Counted from the stretch's first letter, positions 36,101 to 48,338 are shown. The stretch: 64,000 nt of DNA from Sarcocystis neurona (GCA_000727475.1 KL647323.1:448659-512658); one strand, 5' to 3'. Numbers and translations are program-made. The notes: generated from the sequence alone by a model not told the origin.

Positions 36101-39100
36101 GCATGTAAGAATGTGTGTGTTAGGACGTGTGTGCGTGGGTCCTGTGTATGCCGGTGTCTATGGTATATACGCGACTGTTTCTCTGGCTGGGTATAATACT
36201 ACCTGTATGGCGAACCACAATGTCACCAAACAAGTAGATCTGTTACGGGGTGGTGGATTACCCCACCCGCATGTGGACAGCAGACTATACGTGTGTGGGG
36301 CGAAGAGGAAAGGACCTGCCCATATATCGAGGAGAAGAAAACGGAGGTGATATGCGCGCGCGTGCGCAGGCCTGCATCATGTGCTTCTTCTGCCCACATG
36401 CGCGGGCAGGTGTGTCTCTGTGTGTGGCTTGCTGTCCTCTCCGTGGTGTCTCCGTCTCTTAGCGTCTCCTCCCCCTGTGCTGCTGCTGCTGCTTCTGTGC
36501 TGCTGCTGCTGCTTCTGTGGGTGGCTGTCGCTTTCTGACTTCCCTGTCTCGCGCTGTGTCGTCCTTCTGTTCGCTGTCTCTTGGTGGCGACCCGGCGTCT
36601 CTGTGTGTGATGCAGCTGAGGCGATTCGCAATTGTTTCGCGCCCTGTCTCTGTGTTTGTGTTCCCCGTTGCGGGCGTGTGCGTGTGGCTTTTTAATTGTA
36701 GGCAAGTTTTTGATTCTTCCGGCAGACCGGTCGCTCTGCGGGGCAGCAGCTGCTGCGGCGTCTTCGCTCGTCCCGAAGAAGCTCTGGGCGATCGTGAGGG
36801 AACATAACAATAACAAACATGTACTGCAGGAGGGGGACGTGATCAAACTTGGTCGATTTAAACTGCGCGTGAAGCAGCTGGTAACGCGTCGCCACCGGGA
36901 AGAGGGCACGGGGCCCTCCTCCTCCACTGCGGCTGCCGGCACCGGCGGCACTGCTGCTGCTGCCTCCTCCTCTTCGAGCAGCCACAGCAGCAGCGGCAGC
37001 AACGCAGCAGCAGCAGGAGCAGCAGCAGGAGGAGCAGGTGGTGCGGCGGGAGGAGGGGGAGGAGGAGGAGGAGGAGCAGCTGGAGGACTGGCGGTGGGTG
37101 CTGGTGCTGCTGCTGCTGCAGCAGGTGGCAGCACGCCGGGAGGGGGAGGGGGGCTGGTGGTGACTTCGCTCCCCGGCGCAGGAGGAGGAGGAGGTGGCGC
37201 GGCGATGGCTCCTGCGGCGATGGGCTCTGCTGCTGGTGCGGCCTCGGCTTCGCTTTCGCCTTCTGTTGGCGACGGCACGGCGCCGTCAGCTCTCGGAGCG
37301 CCAGGAGGCGGAGAAGAAGCAGCAGCGGACGGAGGAGGAGGAGGAGGAGGAGAGGCCGCGCCCGGAGCCGCAGGAGGAAGAGGCAGAGGAAGAGCAGCAG
37401 ACGCGGAAGGAGCTGCAGCAGGAACAGCAGCAGGCACCGATAACGGAGCAGGAGGAGGAGGAGCAGCAGCAGCAGCTGGAGGAGGGGGAGGAGGAGATAT
37501 TGCAGTAGAAGCGGAGACGATGCTCGCCGGCGGTGCTGCTGTTGATCTGCTCGACACTTCTCCGCCACCAGAGCTACGTCTCGAAGATGGAGAGCCTCCG
37601 GTCTCAAGAGCTGCACCTGAGTAATAAAACAACTTCTCTGTGTCTCTCCTTCATCCACGCGTCGACCCCACACCACACAGGACTACTACTACTACGTGTG
37701 TATGCATGTGTGTATATATGTTCGTACATGTGTGCGTATATCTGTATGGTATGTATGGGATGCATGTATGCTACGTATGCTGTGTGTATGCTACCCTTTT
37801 CATGTAATGTATGTATCTATTATGAATGTATTATGTGTGTATGTATCTCCTGTACGTATACGTATGTACTGTATCGATGGTATCTATCGTATGTATGTTA
37901 TATGTATGGTATGTAATGCAGTATATATGGTATGCATATGTGTATGTGTACGTATATGTATATGTGTGTATGTGTGTGTTTCGTATCAAATGTATGGACA
38001 CAACCATACATTGGTGGTGTATACCCGTCTATACAGGTGCATGTGCATACATACATACAGGACATGTATATGTATATGTATTTCTCTCTGTATGTATAGG
38101 TGTGTGGCTATTTTGTCTTCTCCCTCTTGAGCTTTTTATATATGGAGAGGATTAAAAGTTGGCCTCTTAGTTGCGTCTATACAACTACGTGTGTGGTGGT
38201 GGTACACACAAGAGGCGGGGGCAGTGAGGAAAAGTCGCCAAGTAGAGTAGCCCGGAAGACGGTCCCATGCCTGTTGTATCCTCCTCTTTATAATACCTTC
38301 GTCTCAGCTGGTACCTGCATTCCATTTCTTGACACATATATATCTACACTTCCACAGTTCTTTACCCACCGTCTCTCTCTCTCTATATATACATATTTAT
38401 ATATATATGTATGTGTATGTACGCCCCCCCATTCATATATATATATTTTATCGTTCTTTCCATCTATCCGTACAACGTCGATATATATATGTGTCTGTGT
38501 ATAGTATGTATATATATATGTATGTATGCGCATAGTAGGCGTATTTATGTATACAGGTGTCTAGCTGTATCTCTATGTATCTGTATGTATAGTTATATGT
38601 AGAGAGTGACAGAGAGAAAAAAGTGAGGCTGAAAGAGACGTCGGTGGGGCTTTGACTGAAGGGCCGAGAGCGGATGGTCGATTTTTGTGGGAGGGACGGG
38701 TCGTCGCGCAGCAGCAGCGGCAGCAGTTGCGCATGTCTCGCAGTCCCAAGTGAGCGGCAGCAGGTCCCCTGCAGCGGGGAGGGGGGAAAGGGGGGGGCGG
38801 AGGGTTGCAGAAGGAGGCGACGTTTGTTCTGGGCGGAGAGCAGCTGAAGCAGCAGCTCTTCTTTGACGTCTGTTTTCGACGAGTAGACGCAGCAGCAGCA
38901 GTGGAGCGAAGGACAGCAGCGCAGCAGCAGCAGCAGATCTCTTCTTGCATGCAGCTCGACAGGGGTGTCGCTGGTGGCTCAGCAGGTCATATATCTCGTT
39001 TTCACTGCGCTGCTCCGCTCTCGCCTCCTCCGGTCCCCCCGTCTTCTTCGCTGTCTGCGTTGCCCGCGCCTCCTCGATTGGTCCCGTGCTGCTGCGTGGC

Positions 39101-42100
39101 TCGTTGGACAGCTCCCGTCTCGCGCACTTCGCTTCCCGCTTTCCCGAAGACTTCTGCCGTCGCCCTTCCTCTCTCCCTTTCATGTCTCCCTGTCTTCTTC
39201 TTCTTCGATAGGCCCCCTTCTTCTCCACCTTCTCTTCCCACTGGACAGCCGAGCCCTTCAACCCCGCGTGAATAGTGTCTATACTTGTACTTACATACAT
39301 GTGTACAGAGATGTGTACGTATGTGCATTTACATATATGTATATATATGTATGTGTATGTGTATGTGTGTAGTATATGCTGGAATGTCTATACATGTGTA
39401 TATATGCACGTGCACAGATACATTCGCCCATATACATATATGTATGTGTATATGTACGCATACAGACAGATTCATATACATGTGTATATGAAAATACGTA
39501 TATGTGTGTACTTTTACTCGACTGTGTGGTGGATGTACTTGATGTAGGGACATGCAATGCCGGATTTGTTTGCTGGAAGGAAATCAAGAAGGGGACCCCC
39601 TGATATCCCCGTGCGATTGCCGAGGAAGTATCAAATTTGTCCACATGCAGTGTCTGCGACACTGGATCAACGGCCGCCTGAATTTAAACGAGCAGCAGCA
39701 GCGCAGTGCCTTCTTCTTCAAGCAGATCTACTGCGAACTCTGCAAGGTTCCCTACCCCACGGCCATCAAATACGAAAGAGACGACGGCCAGGCAGCAGGT
39801 CGCCACTCCCGCCGCAGCGCCTCCTCTCCTCTAGCAGTCCTCTTATATATACGCAGGAGGATATCGTTGGACATGTTCTTCATCAGTCGCTCTCTCTCTC
39901 TATACATATGTGTGTCTATATTGTGTACGTACGTCATACAAGTATGTGTCTCTTCCACACCTATATCATACAAATACGTGTCTATTATTCTATACGTATA
40001 CCATATATATATGTATGGACCCATCTTCTGTTATATGCATGTGTATATATGTGCATATCTCTCGCTCTCTTTCTTTCATATACTATACATGTATTTGTGT
40101 AGTATGTATATCTCCTGTATGTGTGTTCTGCCCGCTTGATGAGTGTCCAGCCATACGGAGGTAGATCGTCAGGTATTTATCACGTGGACATACATATTCT
40201 CCACCGGTCTCGCTTCTTAGATGTGTATCTACCTATCTTCCTCATATATGTATTCTCCATGGATCTCTTCCGGTCTATGTCCTTCATTCAAAAGCACGTC
40301 TTTTTCATAAATATATACATGTTTTGTGACTGTTCGTTCATCTGTATAGATACAGAGGGCGCCAGACATCGCGCCAGAAAGGAGCATGCAATAAATATGT
40401 GTATGCAGAGATACACATAGAGAGATGAATGTATGTGTATGTACAACATACATTCATCTGTCGACCTCTCTTCCTATATATATTTGTCTGTATATGTCTC
40501 ATATTGAGACGGAAGTACGTGGACGTACATATTCTTTGCCGATCTCTCTTCCTATATATATACATGTATATCTGTGTGTGTCTAACGTACGCACACCCAC
40601 ACACGTTGTTTTTGTGTAGAAGATGAATATACGGCCTTCCTGCATAAATACGTATATATGTGTCCATACACACACGTGTATGGAACGGAAATCCTCCTGT
40701 GTGTGTGTACACCTTCACGGGTCAAAAGTAGACACGTACGCAACGTAGACACATCGGCCTCCACACCGTGAGTGTCTGTGTCTGTGTGTGTGGCAGCGTT
40801 CTTCTTAAGTTTCTGTCTTTTCTGCGTGTCTCCTTTTCCAGTGAATATACGTGCCCCGACGATGATGTATACGTAGACAGGCACACACACACACACACAT
40901 ATGGAAATCTGTCAGTGTATCGAGTACCGCCACAGGCCGTGTCTCTGTGTGTGTGTGTGTGTGTGTCTCCGTCTCCATATTTTCCTTCTGTCTCTCTCTG
41001 TTTGGACATGCGACGATTGTGTACAAAAGTACGCGTGCTGCACCTCGGTGGGGATGTGCTTCCACATGTGCGCTTGCGTATCGTAGTGCGTCTCTCTTTT
41101 TCTGCCGTGCTCGTCTCTCCGTAGGTGTGTGTATATACGTGTGTCGCTTTGCCTTTCCCGCTTTGCTGCTGTTGCTGCTTCAGAGAGAATTCAAGTGGTA
41201 GCGGTGCCACGCACAGAGCCGCCGTTCATCGTTCTCGAAAATATGGTCGGCGTTCAACAGAAGGGCGTGCATGTGATCAGTATGGCCTCCAAGAAAGATT
41301 TGAAGCTCGTAAGGAAAAAACGTGCTGCTTCTAATACTTCATATAGACACACGCACTTGTTCTCTCTGTGTATGTGGGCATACGTATGTACGTACGTATG
41401 TGAGTATGTATGTACGTGTGTATGTGGCTATATACGTATGTATGTATATATGAGTATGTATGTGTATATGTGTATATGCATGTGTATATGTATGTATGTA
41501 CGTATGTGTATACGTATGTATATGTGTATCCGTATGTATGTATGTGTACACGCATGTGTGTGTGTGTGTGTATGTGTATATGTATGTACGTATGTATGTG
41601 TATATGTATGTACGTATGTATGTGTATATATATGTACGTATGTATGTGTATATGTATGTACGTATGTATGTGTATATGTATGTACGTATGTATGTGTATA
41701 TGTATGTACGTATGTATTTGTATATGTAACTACGTATGTATGTGTATATGTATGTATGCGTATCCGTATGTATGTATGTGTATACGTATGTATGTATGTG
41801 TATATGTATGTACGTATGTATGTGTATATGTATGTATGTATGTATGTGTATATATATGTATGTATGTGTATACCAGAAAGAGGTGAGCACACGTCTTTGG
41901 ACATCAACGTGAAGAACGTCTGTGTGTCTCTGTGTCTGCTGCCCCTGTCTCGCTCGCTGCTGTCTGTCTCTGGCTTTGTTGTGTTGATCCTTGAAAAAGG
42001 CCCAAAGAGATTTTCACATGTATTTATGAATGCATATATACGTGTGCACAAACGTATATATGTGTATGGGATTATATGTGTGTATGTCTGTATCCGCAAA

Positions 42101-45100
42101 TATACATACACATATGTACAGAGATCAGCGTATCCATATCTATATCTGTACATACATGTAGATATGTGGGGAGGAGTGCTGTTTAGGTGGGATGGAAGAA
42201 GACGACGGCGTGACGCAGCAGCGCGCTGCAGCAGCTGGGGTGTACGTACACTCGGAAAGGAGGGGTGTGTGTGGACGTATCTCGCTATGCATGTATATAT
42301 ATATGCGATCAGTCAGAAGGACGACGGAATCTTTGGCGTTCCGTGCGGACCCACGTATGTATGTGTGTGTCTCCCCGTCTCCGTCTCCCCGCGAGGGACA
42401 GCAGAGTGCTGACCAGCACACCTCTACACATTCCTGTCTCTGCCCATACATACATATACGCGTATACATACAACATACATACATACATGCACATATATAT
42501 ATGTACATATATCTGTATGTGGGACGAGGGGACTTTGCTGCTCAAGTGTGTGTCCCCACACATTCCTGTGTCGTGTATATATTGCTATATACATATAATA
42601 CGCATACATCTCTCTCTATCTATGCAGACATATTCATGGGTGTTTGTGTTCGTCTGCGCCACAGGGGGCACATCTAACTACATGCACGACATATGTGCAC
42701 ATACATATACACACCTACATATATATATATATACGTACGCACCATTTTCTCTGTGTATGCCAGGGAGAAGGGGCGGGAGACATTTGTACGAGTGTTTGAT
42801 GATCCGTTCCCCTAGACGGTCCTCTGTCTGCATATATACAAACATACACGCACATACGTGGATGGACATATATGCATGTGTAGGCCCCCTTTTTGTATGT
42901 ATCTGTTCGTTTGGTGCCGCGGTAGGGGGTGGTGAGAAAAGGAGACGCAGGGAGAGAGCTGCTGCTGGGGCGGGTGTGGCAGCAGTTGTGCCGCGCATGT
43001 GCAGGGGACGAAACGGTGCGTCCTTTCTGCGGTGTGTTCTTCCCAGGGACGTGGACACGAGTCGGACGTGCGTATCCCGGACGTGTCCATTTCTCGCTAT
43101 CATGCGACGATTCGCTTCGTCGATGGACGTTTTCAACTGGAGGACCACAACTCTAAATTCGGGACCCTCGTCTCTTTGAAGAGGCCCTTTTCCGTCGGCG
43201 ACACAGGTAGAAAGGAAAAAGCCCCCCAGCAGCAGCAGCCTGCTCCTCCTACGGACGTGAAGAGTTTTGCGTGGCTGCCGGGAAAGCCGGAGCAGCAAAG
43301 GAGGAGGACGGCTTCTCGTGTATCATGTGAAGAAACTGAGAGATGCCCTCTCCACGTGTTTCTCTGATCTCTCTAGGATACATACAAACACAGCTATATA
43401 GATAGATATACGTGCAGGTATAGATACAAACGTAGCTATATAGATAGATATACGTGTAGGTATAGATAGGTATAGCTAGGTGTAGATACAAACATAGATA
43501 TATAGATAGATATACGTGTAGGTATAGATAGGTATAGCTAGGTGTAGATACAAACATAGATATATAGATAGATATACGTGTAGGTATAGATAGGTATAGC
43601 TAGGTGTAGATACAAACATAGATATATAGATAGATATACGTGTAGGTATAGATAGGTATAGCTAGGTGTAGATACAAACATAGATATATAGATAGATATA
43701 CGTGTAGGTATAGATACAAACATAGATATATAGATAGATATACGTGTAGGTATAGAGACAGGTACAGATAGACCTCCACACAGTGGGTCACACACACACA
43801 CACACATGTACAAGGCAATATACCGGAATCTCTCTCTCTCTATGTATATATGCATCTGTTTATATATCTACCTGTGTATGTCTATGTGTGTGTGTGTGTG
43901 TATCTGTGTATATCTATCTATGTCTATCTACAAATATATCTATATATATGTAGCTTTATTTATATATCTGCGTATATATGTATATCTACTTATTAATCTC
44001 TATGTGATGCATACGTATACGCGTGTGTGTGTGTATCTACTGTGTGTCTGTATGTGGGTGTCTATGTGTGTTTGTATATGTATCTCCACCTGTTTAGATA
44101 CTTTTACCTACCTGCCTATATATATATTTTTACATCTATCCTGCATATGTGTCTTTGTCTCTTTCATGCCAGATTGTAGTATTACATCCGTATGTGTGTG
44201 TTGAGTGCGGTGTGTCTGTGTATGCGTCTGTCTGTATCTCTCCGTACCTACGTATATCTGTCTCTCTATATACGTACAGCCATATCTACAAGTGTAGCTA
44301 CATACATATATATACATATATATACACATTTACCGTATACGTATCTGTCTGTGTGTGTTTCATTTATGTCATATATGCATGTGGGTGTGTTATCTACGGG
44401 CGCGATACCGTGGAGTATCTCCCTCCATAGGTGTTCGTTAGTTTGTATACGTGTCCACATGTATACCTACCTCGATCTCTCTGTATGTGTGTATACGCTT
44501 GCATATGTTTAGATACATTCCTTCCTTTCTGTGCGTCTTCTTGGAGTTCCGCGCCGCCCAAATAAATATACGAAAGCGTCGCTGTGTGTGTGTGTGTGTG
44601 TGTGGATGTGTGCGTGTGCGTGTGTGTGTGTGTCTGCATGCGTGTGAAGCTGCTGCCGTTCTCTCCGCGGTGTCTCTCCTCCTGTGCTGTTGACGCGTGG
44701 ACATTCCCGAGGACTGCGTCGCTTTCGTAGTTCACCCTTTATCCCCCGTCCGCAAAAAAAGAAGCCGACCCTCTTCGGAACTCGTGGAGATGTGTGTGTG
44801 TGTGTGTGTGTGCATGTCTGCTGCGACAGCCTCACAACGTGGCATATGTGTGTCCCGCGTTTCTACTTCTTGCTGTTCGGCTGTGTGGATGGAGAAGTAA
44901 ACGAACACAGGAGGGAACTTCTTCACGGTTGCAGGACTTTCGTTTGATTTCCACAGTGGATGTATCATCTCGACACCCGCCAACGTGCTGCCCCCCCCCC
45001 CTCTGCCCATGCTGCTCTCTCTCTGTGTGTGTCTCCATAGGTGTAAATATATATATGCGATGCATATATAAATGTATTCACATATACAAGGACACATGTG

Positions 45101-48100
45101 TTTACAGACACATGTGTTTACGTCTGCGTGGTTCTCGTTGGGCGGATACGTCTGTCGCGGCGTAGGTCCGGGGACGGGGCAGGAGGTGGGGAAAGCAGCA
45201 CGGGGGGTGGGTGTCTGCTTTTTGCTGGAGGGCGTGTGATCTGTGAGTGCCTAAAGTATCAAAGGCGAAGACGAAGAAAGACGAGAAAACAAAAGGAGGA
45301 AGAACTTCCTGCTGTGTGGGCATAAGGCCGATTTTCGAGAGAACAGACAGACACAACTGCAGCTGCTGCGAGGGAGAGACAACTGCAGCTGCTGCGAGAG
45401 AGAGACAGCTGCAGCTGCTCCGTCGGGGTGGTTCTTTTGCTTTTTCGACCCAGCGTTTCGTGTGTGTGTGTGTGGGTCTTCCGTGCTGTTTTCCTCGGGT
45501 GCAGAAGTCGCTTTGCAGGTCGGGAGAAGCGTCGTCAAATTCTCTCTCGACACAGCCCCTATCAACGCGCCGCCCGTGCTCGACATCTCTCGCAGTCTAC
45601 TGCAGCAACAGCAGCAGGTCCTCGCAGCAGGTAAAAACGTGCCCAGCAGCTGCTCCTAGTCTGCGCTGCCTGCCGCCGTGGCTCTCTCTCGGTCGCTTGC
45701 CCTCCGTGTGTCGCTCTCCCAGAAATTGGTGCCGCAGGAAATTTTCTGCGGAGTCGTATGTTTTGCGTGACCGTCTCACTGGACTATGCGAGGCACGCTT
45801 GTGCTGCAGCAGTTGCAGACACAGGTGAATTTTTGCTGCTGTGCTGTTGCTCGAAATGCGCGCTCCTGCGTGATCCCTCACACGTCTCACACACGCCCCG
45901 CAAAGACTTGGCTGGCTTGGCTGCTGCTACTGCTGCTGCTGCTGTTGCGTCTGCGGCACGCGCGGATATCAGGGGAGTGGGGGGTCTCGCATGGCGTTGA
46001 GCTGCTGCCAGGACGTAAACTCTCACGCGTGGGTCGGAGGAAGTGTGCGTAGGAGTCACCATAGGGAAGAACACCGGATACGGAGAAATGCCAGCGGTGT
46101 TTGGGGGCGCATGTTGTGGGACGTGTGTTGCTGCTGCTGTTGTCGCACTGCTGCAGCACCCGCCGCGTCGTCCTGCCTGGTGGCTCTGGCGGGGAACAGC
46201 GGCGCTGTGGGGACGCCAGGAGGAGCAACAGCAGCAGCAGGAACCGCGCCCCCACCACCACCTGTGGGAGGTGGACTGGGCAGCGAGACAGGAGCGACAG
46301 CAGGACCCGGCGTAGGAACTGCTGGTGGCGGTCTGCTACCGCATGGAGGCTCAGCAGCAGCAGGGGGCGGGGGAGCACCGGGGAACCCAGGCGTCGCACC
46401 AGCAAGCAGCAGTACGCATCCCGTGGCGCATCATCTGGCGCAGCGGTTGTTTGCTGTTCCCCACCACATGCCCCTGACAAATGTTTTTCGGCTGCACTCG
46501 CATCATAGTGCGCTGCGCGGGATAGCGCCGGGGACGGAAGGAGGGCCAGCAGGAGGAGGAGGAAGCGGAGCTGGAGCAGCAGCAGCAGTTCATCAACACG
46601 AGGTGGGGAGTGGCGGCGGCCACACACGTCCTGGGGCAGCAGGGGGTGGCCATGCCAGCGGCAGTTTCGGAGCGCCGTCTATTCCTCCTGGGGGGACGGG
46701 TGGTGTGATGGGGTTGCAGCAGCAGCAGCACCCGCTGGTGCACAGCAGCAGCGGCATGCACATGGCACACGGCGGCGGCAGCAGCTCGGGTGCAGGAGCT
46801 GCAGGGATCTGCCCGTATGGAGAGCAGCAGCAGCAGCAGGGACCACCTGCGTTGGGGCTCCGGGGGGGAGGCAGCAGCACGTCGGATGCTGCTGCAGCTG
46901 CTGCGGTTGCGCGGATCGAGGAAGCCATCGCCGCGGCTGCTGCAGCCGCGAGTCAGATGGCAAGTACGACTGCCGGTGTGGACGTGGCGGCCGCCCAGAA
47001 CGCCGGAGTCGGAGGGCCAGGGGGGGAGGCGCAGCAGGACCTGGAGAGTCGAGCAATGCAGCCGCTGCAGCCGCAGCGATGGCTGTTGCTGCTGCGTTGA
47101 CGACATCTGCAGGAGGAGGAGGATCAGCAGGTGCCGGAGGAGGCGGTGCAGTAGGCGGCTCTGCAGTAGCACCCCAGGGGGTGGTGCCACCAGGAACCAT
47201 GTCCTCGTACGACTTTCCGCTTTCTTCCCAGCTACTAACTGTGCAGCAGCAGCAGCAGGCGAGCAGCGGTGGTCTACACTCCCTGCAGCACTACTACAAC
47301 GCGGCCTCGAGGAGCCAGGGTGGAGGACGACTGCACGCGCCGCAGCAGCACCATTCGCCAGGAGGAAGTTTATTCGGACGCAGCAGCACGAGTGGTGGTG
47401 GCGCTGTAGGAGCAGGCGGAGGAAGCAGCAGTCAGCAGCAGCAGGCAGCTGCATCGCAGCTGCCGTTGCATTTGCTGGCAGCAGTGCTGCAGCAGCAAGC
47501 TGCAGAGGCAGCTGCTGCTGTGGCGGCCGGACGCCATTACTTGGAAACGAGCAGCAGAAACCAGGCGCATCGCCGAAGTAGCAGCGGCACGGGCCTCACT
47601 GCCGGCTCCTCCTCCGCTTCACCTTCTGCGGCAGCTGCGGCACGGGGTGCACTGGGTGGCGCGGCAGGAGGAGCAGGCACCGGCAACAGCAACACATCGG
47701 CGGGCTTAGGAGGAGGAGGAAACAGCAGTGCTGCGTTCGGAACGTCAACGACGTTGCCCTACCCGCAACAGCATTTGCTGCCAGCCTCAACTGCTGGAGT
47801 GGGCCCGACAGGAGCAGGGTCCGGGTTCTTACTGCACCAGCAGCAGCACCTGGGGTCCATCTATTCGCAGCAGCCCCCTCCCGTTACTCTTCCCTCATCC
47901 GTTGTGGCATATACACCGTACAGCAGCAGCAGCAGCGGTCTCGGAAGATTGCCGGGCGGACCCCTTTCTGCAGGCAGCCTACACGTAGGGGGAGAAACAG
48001 GGGGGAGTTCCATGGCCATAGGAGGAGGAGGAGCAGGAGGAGGAGGAGCACCGGGTGGTGTGGGGTTAGCGCCGGCGAACGGCGGCGCCGGCCTCCCCCC

Positions 48101-48338
48101 TGCGTCGATGTTGTGCACACAGATGCAAGACGCGCTGTACTCAGCAGAAGATATAAGCAGCGGACTGCTGGCTGCTGCTGCGAGCGGGGCCTCGGGAAGT
48201 CCTGGCGCCGCTGCAGGGTTGGGAGGGGGAGTCGGGGGTCCGCAGGGGTTTAGAAGCACCGCGTGGGGCGGCGAAGCAGGAGGAAATGCGGGAAATGACG
48301 GTGCAGGAGCCCCAGGCGGAGGCACGTCCGCACTCTAA
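33117..48338 (+). CDS. FHA and RING-CH domain protein, predicted E3 ubiquitin ligase
   Basis: A RING-CH finger recruits an E2 to transfer ubiquitin; an FHA domain reads phosphothreonine. Exons: 33117-33274, 34414-34808, 35187-35663, 36702-37620, 39548-39798, 41184-41308, 43047-43206, 45505-45630, 46157-48338. All eight junctions fit in phase. ATG 33117 has A at -3. Residues near 344-400 include VLQEGDVIKLGRFKLRV. RING-CH is C654, C657, C672, C674, H682, C685, C712, C715 (CRICL, PCDCRG, HMQCLRHW, YCELC). Then comes VPRTEPPFIVLENMVG and FHA with GR 776-777, S791, R792, H794, N810 and GT 814-815. Exons 2-4 and 9 encode Ala/Gly/Gln/Ser runs. Length is about 1,597 residues if one base is restored in the G run at 47020-47026; as written the frame stops at 47100. 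The joined RING-CH/FHA core is like proteins known in ciliates and apicomplexans. The intron before exon 9 is the least certain, because an extra exon could start near 45731. Confidence 0.85.
35831..36120. repeat. Intronic TATG/CATA-rich tract
   Basis: This lies inside the intron 35664-36701 of the FHA/RING-CH gene. It contains scattered GTATACATATATGTAT motifs and no coding function. Confidence 0.7.
37686..38600. repeat. Intronic TGTA/TATG simple-sequence blocks
   Basis: Irregular TATGTA and TATATATG tracts occupy much of the 1.9-kb intron 37621-39547. They are interrupted near 38100-38330 by ordinary sequence. The blocks give artefactual frames rich in Tyr, Val, Cys and Met. Confidence 0.8.
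39280..39510. repeat. Intronic TATG minisatellite before the RING-CH exon
   Basis: Degenerate GTATATGTATATATGTATGTG motifs end about 40 bases before the acceptor GATGTAG at 39541-39547. The tract belongs to intron 37621-39547. Confidence 0.75.
41375..41875. repeat. Intronic minisatellite, unit about 24 bp of TATG/TACG
   Basis: A near-perfect array has the unit GTATATGTATGTACGTATGT plus four bases. It is most regular over 41575-41750 and looser on both sides. It sits in intron 41309-43046 and starts about 70 bases after its donor GTAAGG. Confidence 0.88.
42000..42900. repeat. Intronic CATA/TATG-rich sequence
   Basis: Degenerate ACATATATATGTACATAT motifs alternate with ordinary DNA in the second half of intron 41309-43046. 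A CAG-type run (42216-42237) lies between them. Nothing here is coding. Confidence 0.7.
43376..43760. repeat. Intronic minisatellite, 62-bp unit, about five copies
   Basis: ACAAACATAGATATATAGAT starts at 43488, 43550, 43612 and 43674, giving an exact 62-bp spacing. Shorter, more diverged copies occur at both edges. The unit contains TACGTGTAGGTATAGATAGG. The array begins 170 bases after the donor of the intron that follows the main FHA exon. Confidence 0.92.
43760..45060. repeat. Intronic CA/TG microsatellites, TCTA tracts and C10 run
   Basis: A CA tract (about 43790-43806), TCTATATATG-type sequence to about 44350, TG tracts near 44585-44602 and 44789-44812, and a run of ten C near 44991-45000 fill most of the 2.3-kb intron 43207-45504. 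Confidence 0.75.
45356..45419. repeat. Intronic 30-bp tandem repeat
   Basis: ACAACTGCAGCTGCTGCGAG occurs at about 45354 and 45384, and a third copy with ACAGCTGCAGCTGCTCC follows at about 45408. It lies about 85 bases upstream of exon 8 of the FHA/RING-CH gene. Confidence 0.7.
47020..47026 (+). other. Apparent one-base frameshift in a G run of the last FHA/RING-CH exon
   Basis: The exon is open in one frame from 46157 to this G7 run and stops at 47100. The frame shifted by one base is open through here and on to the TAA at 48336-48338, with the same Ala/Gly/Gln composition. Eight G instead of seven would join them. A sequencing or assembly error is the simplest cause. A 60-70-base intron ending at GCAGCAG near 47037 is less likely. 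Confidence 0.75.

Noticed and set aside
36223..37676. Long minus-strand frames of 272 and 469 codons
   Set aside because: They are Pro/Ala or Leu-rich mirror images of the plus-strand Ala/Gly exon 4, which is supported by phase-matched splicing to the conserved RING-CH exon.
41339..42412. Frames rich in Tyr, Thr, His, Ile, Val and Met on both strands (up to 427 codons)
   Set aside because: They are translations of the TATG/CATA minisatellite. The only real coding part is the 42-codon exon at 41184-41308.
43376..43760. CRISPR-like regular repeat spacing
   Set aside because: The copies are directly adjacent with no unique spacers, and the host is eukaryotic. It is a minisatellite.
45731..45824. 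Additional exon between exons 8 and 9 of the FHA/RING-CH gene
   Set aside because: The acceptor CTCTCCCAG is good and one frame joins in phase. However, direct splicing from 45630 to 46157 also joins in phase and leads straight into the long terminal frame, so I kept the simpler model.
46351..47454. 367-codon minus-strand frame
   Set aside because: It is antisense to the Ala/Gly/Gln tail of the FHA/RING-CH protein, with a composition explained by complementary CTG and TCC runs.
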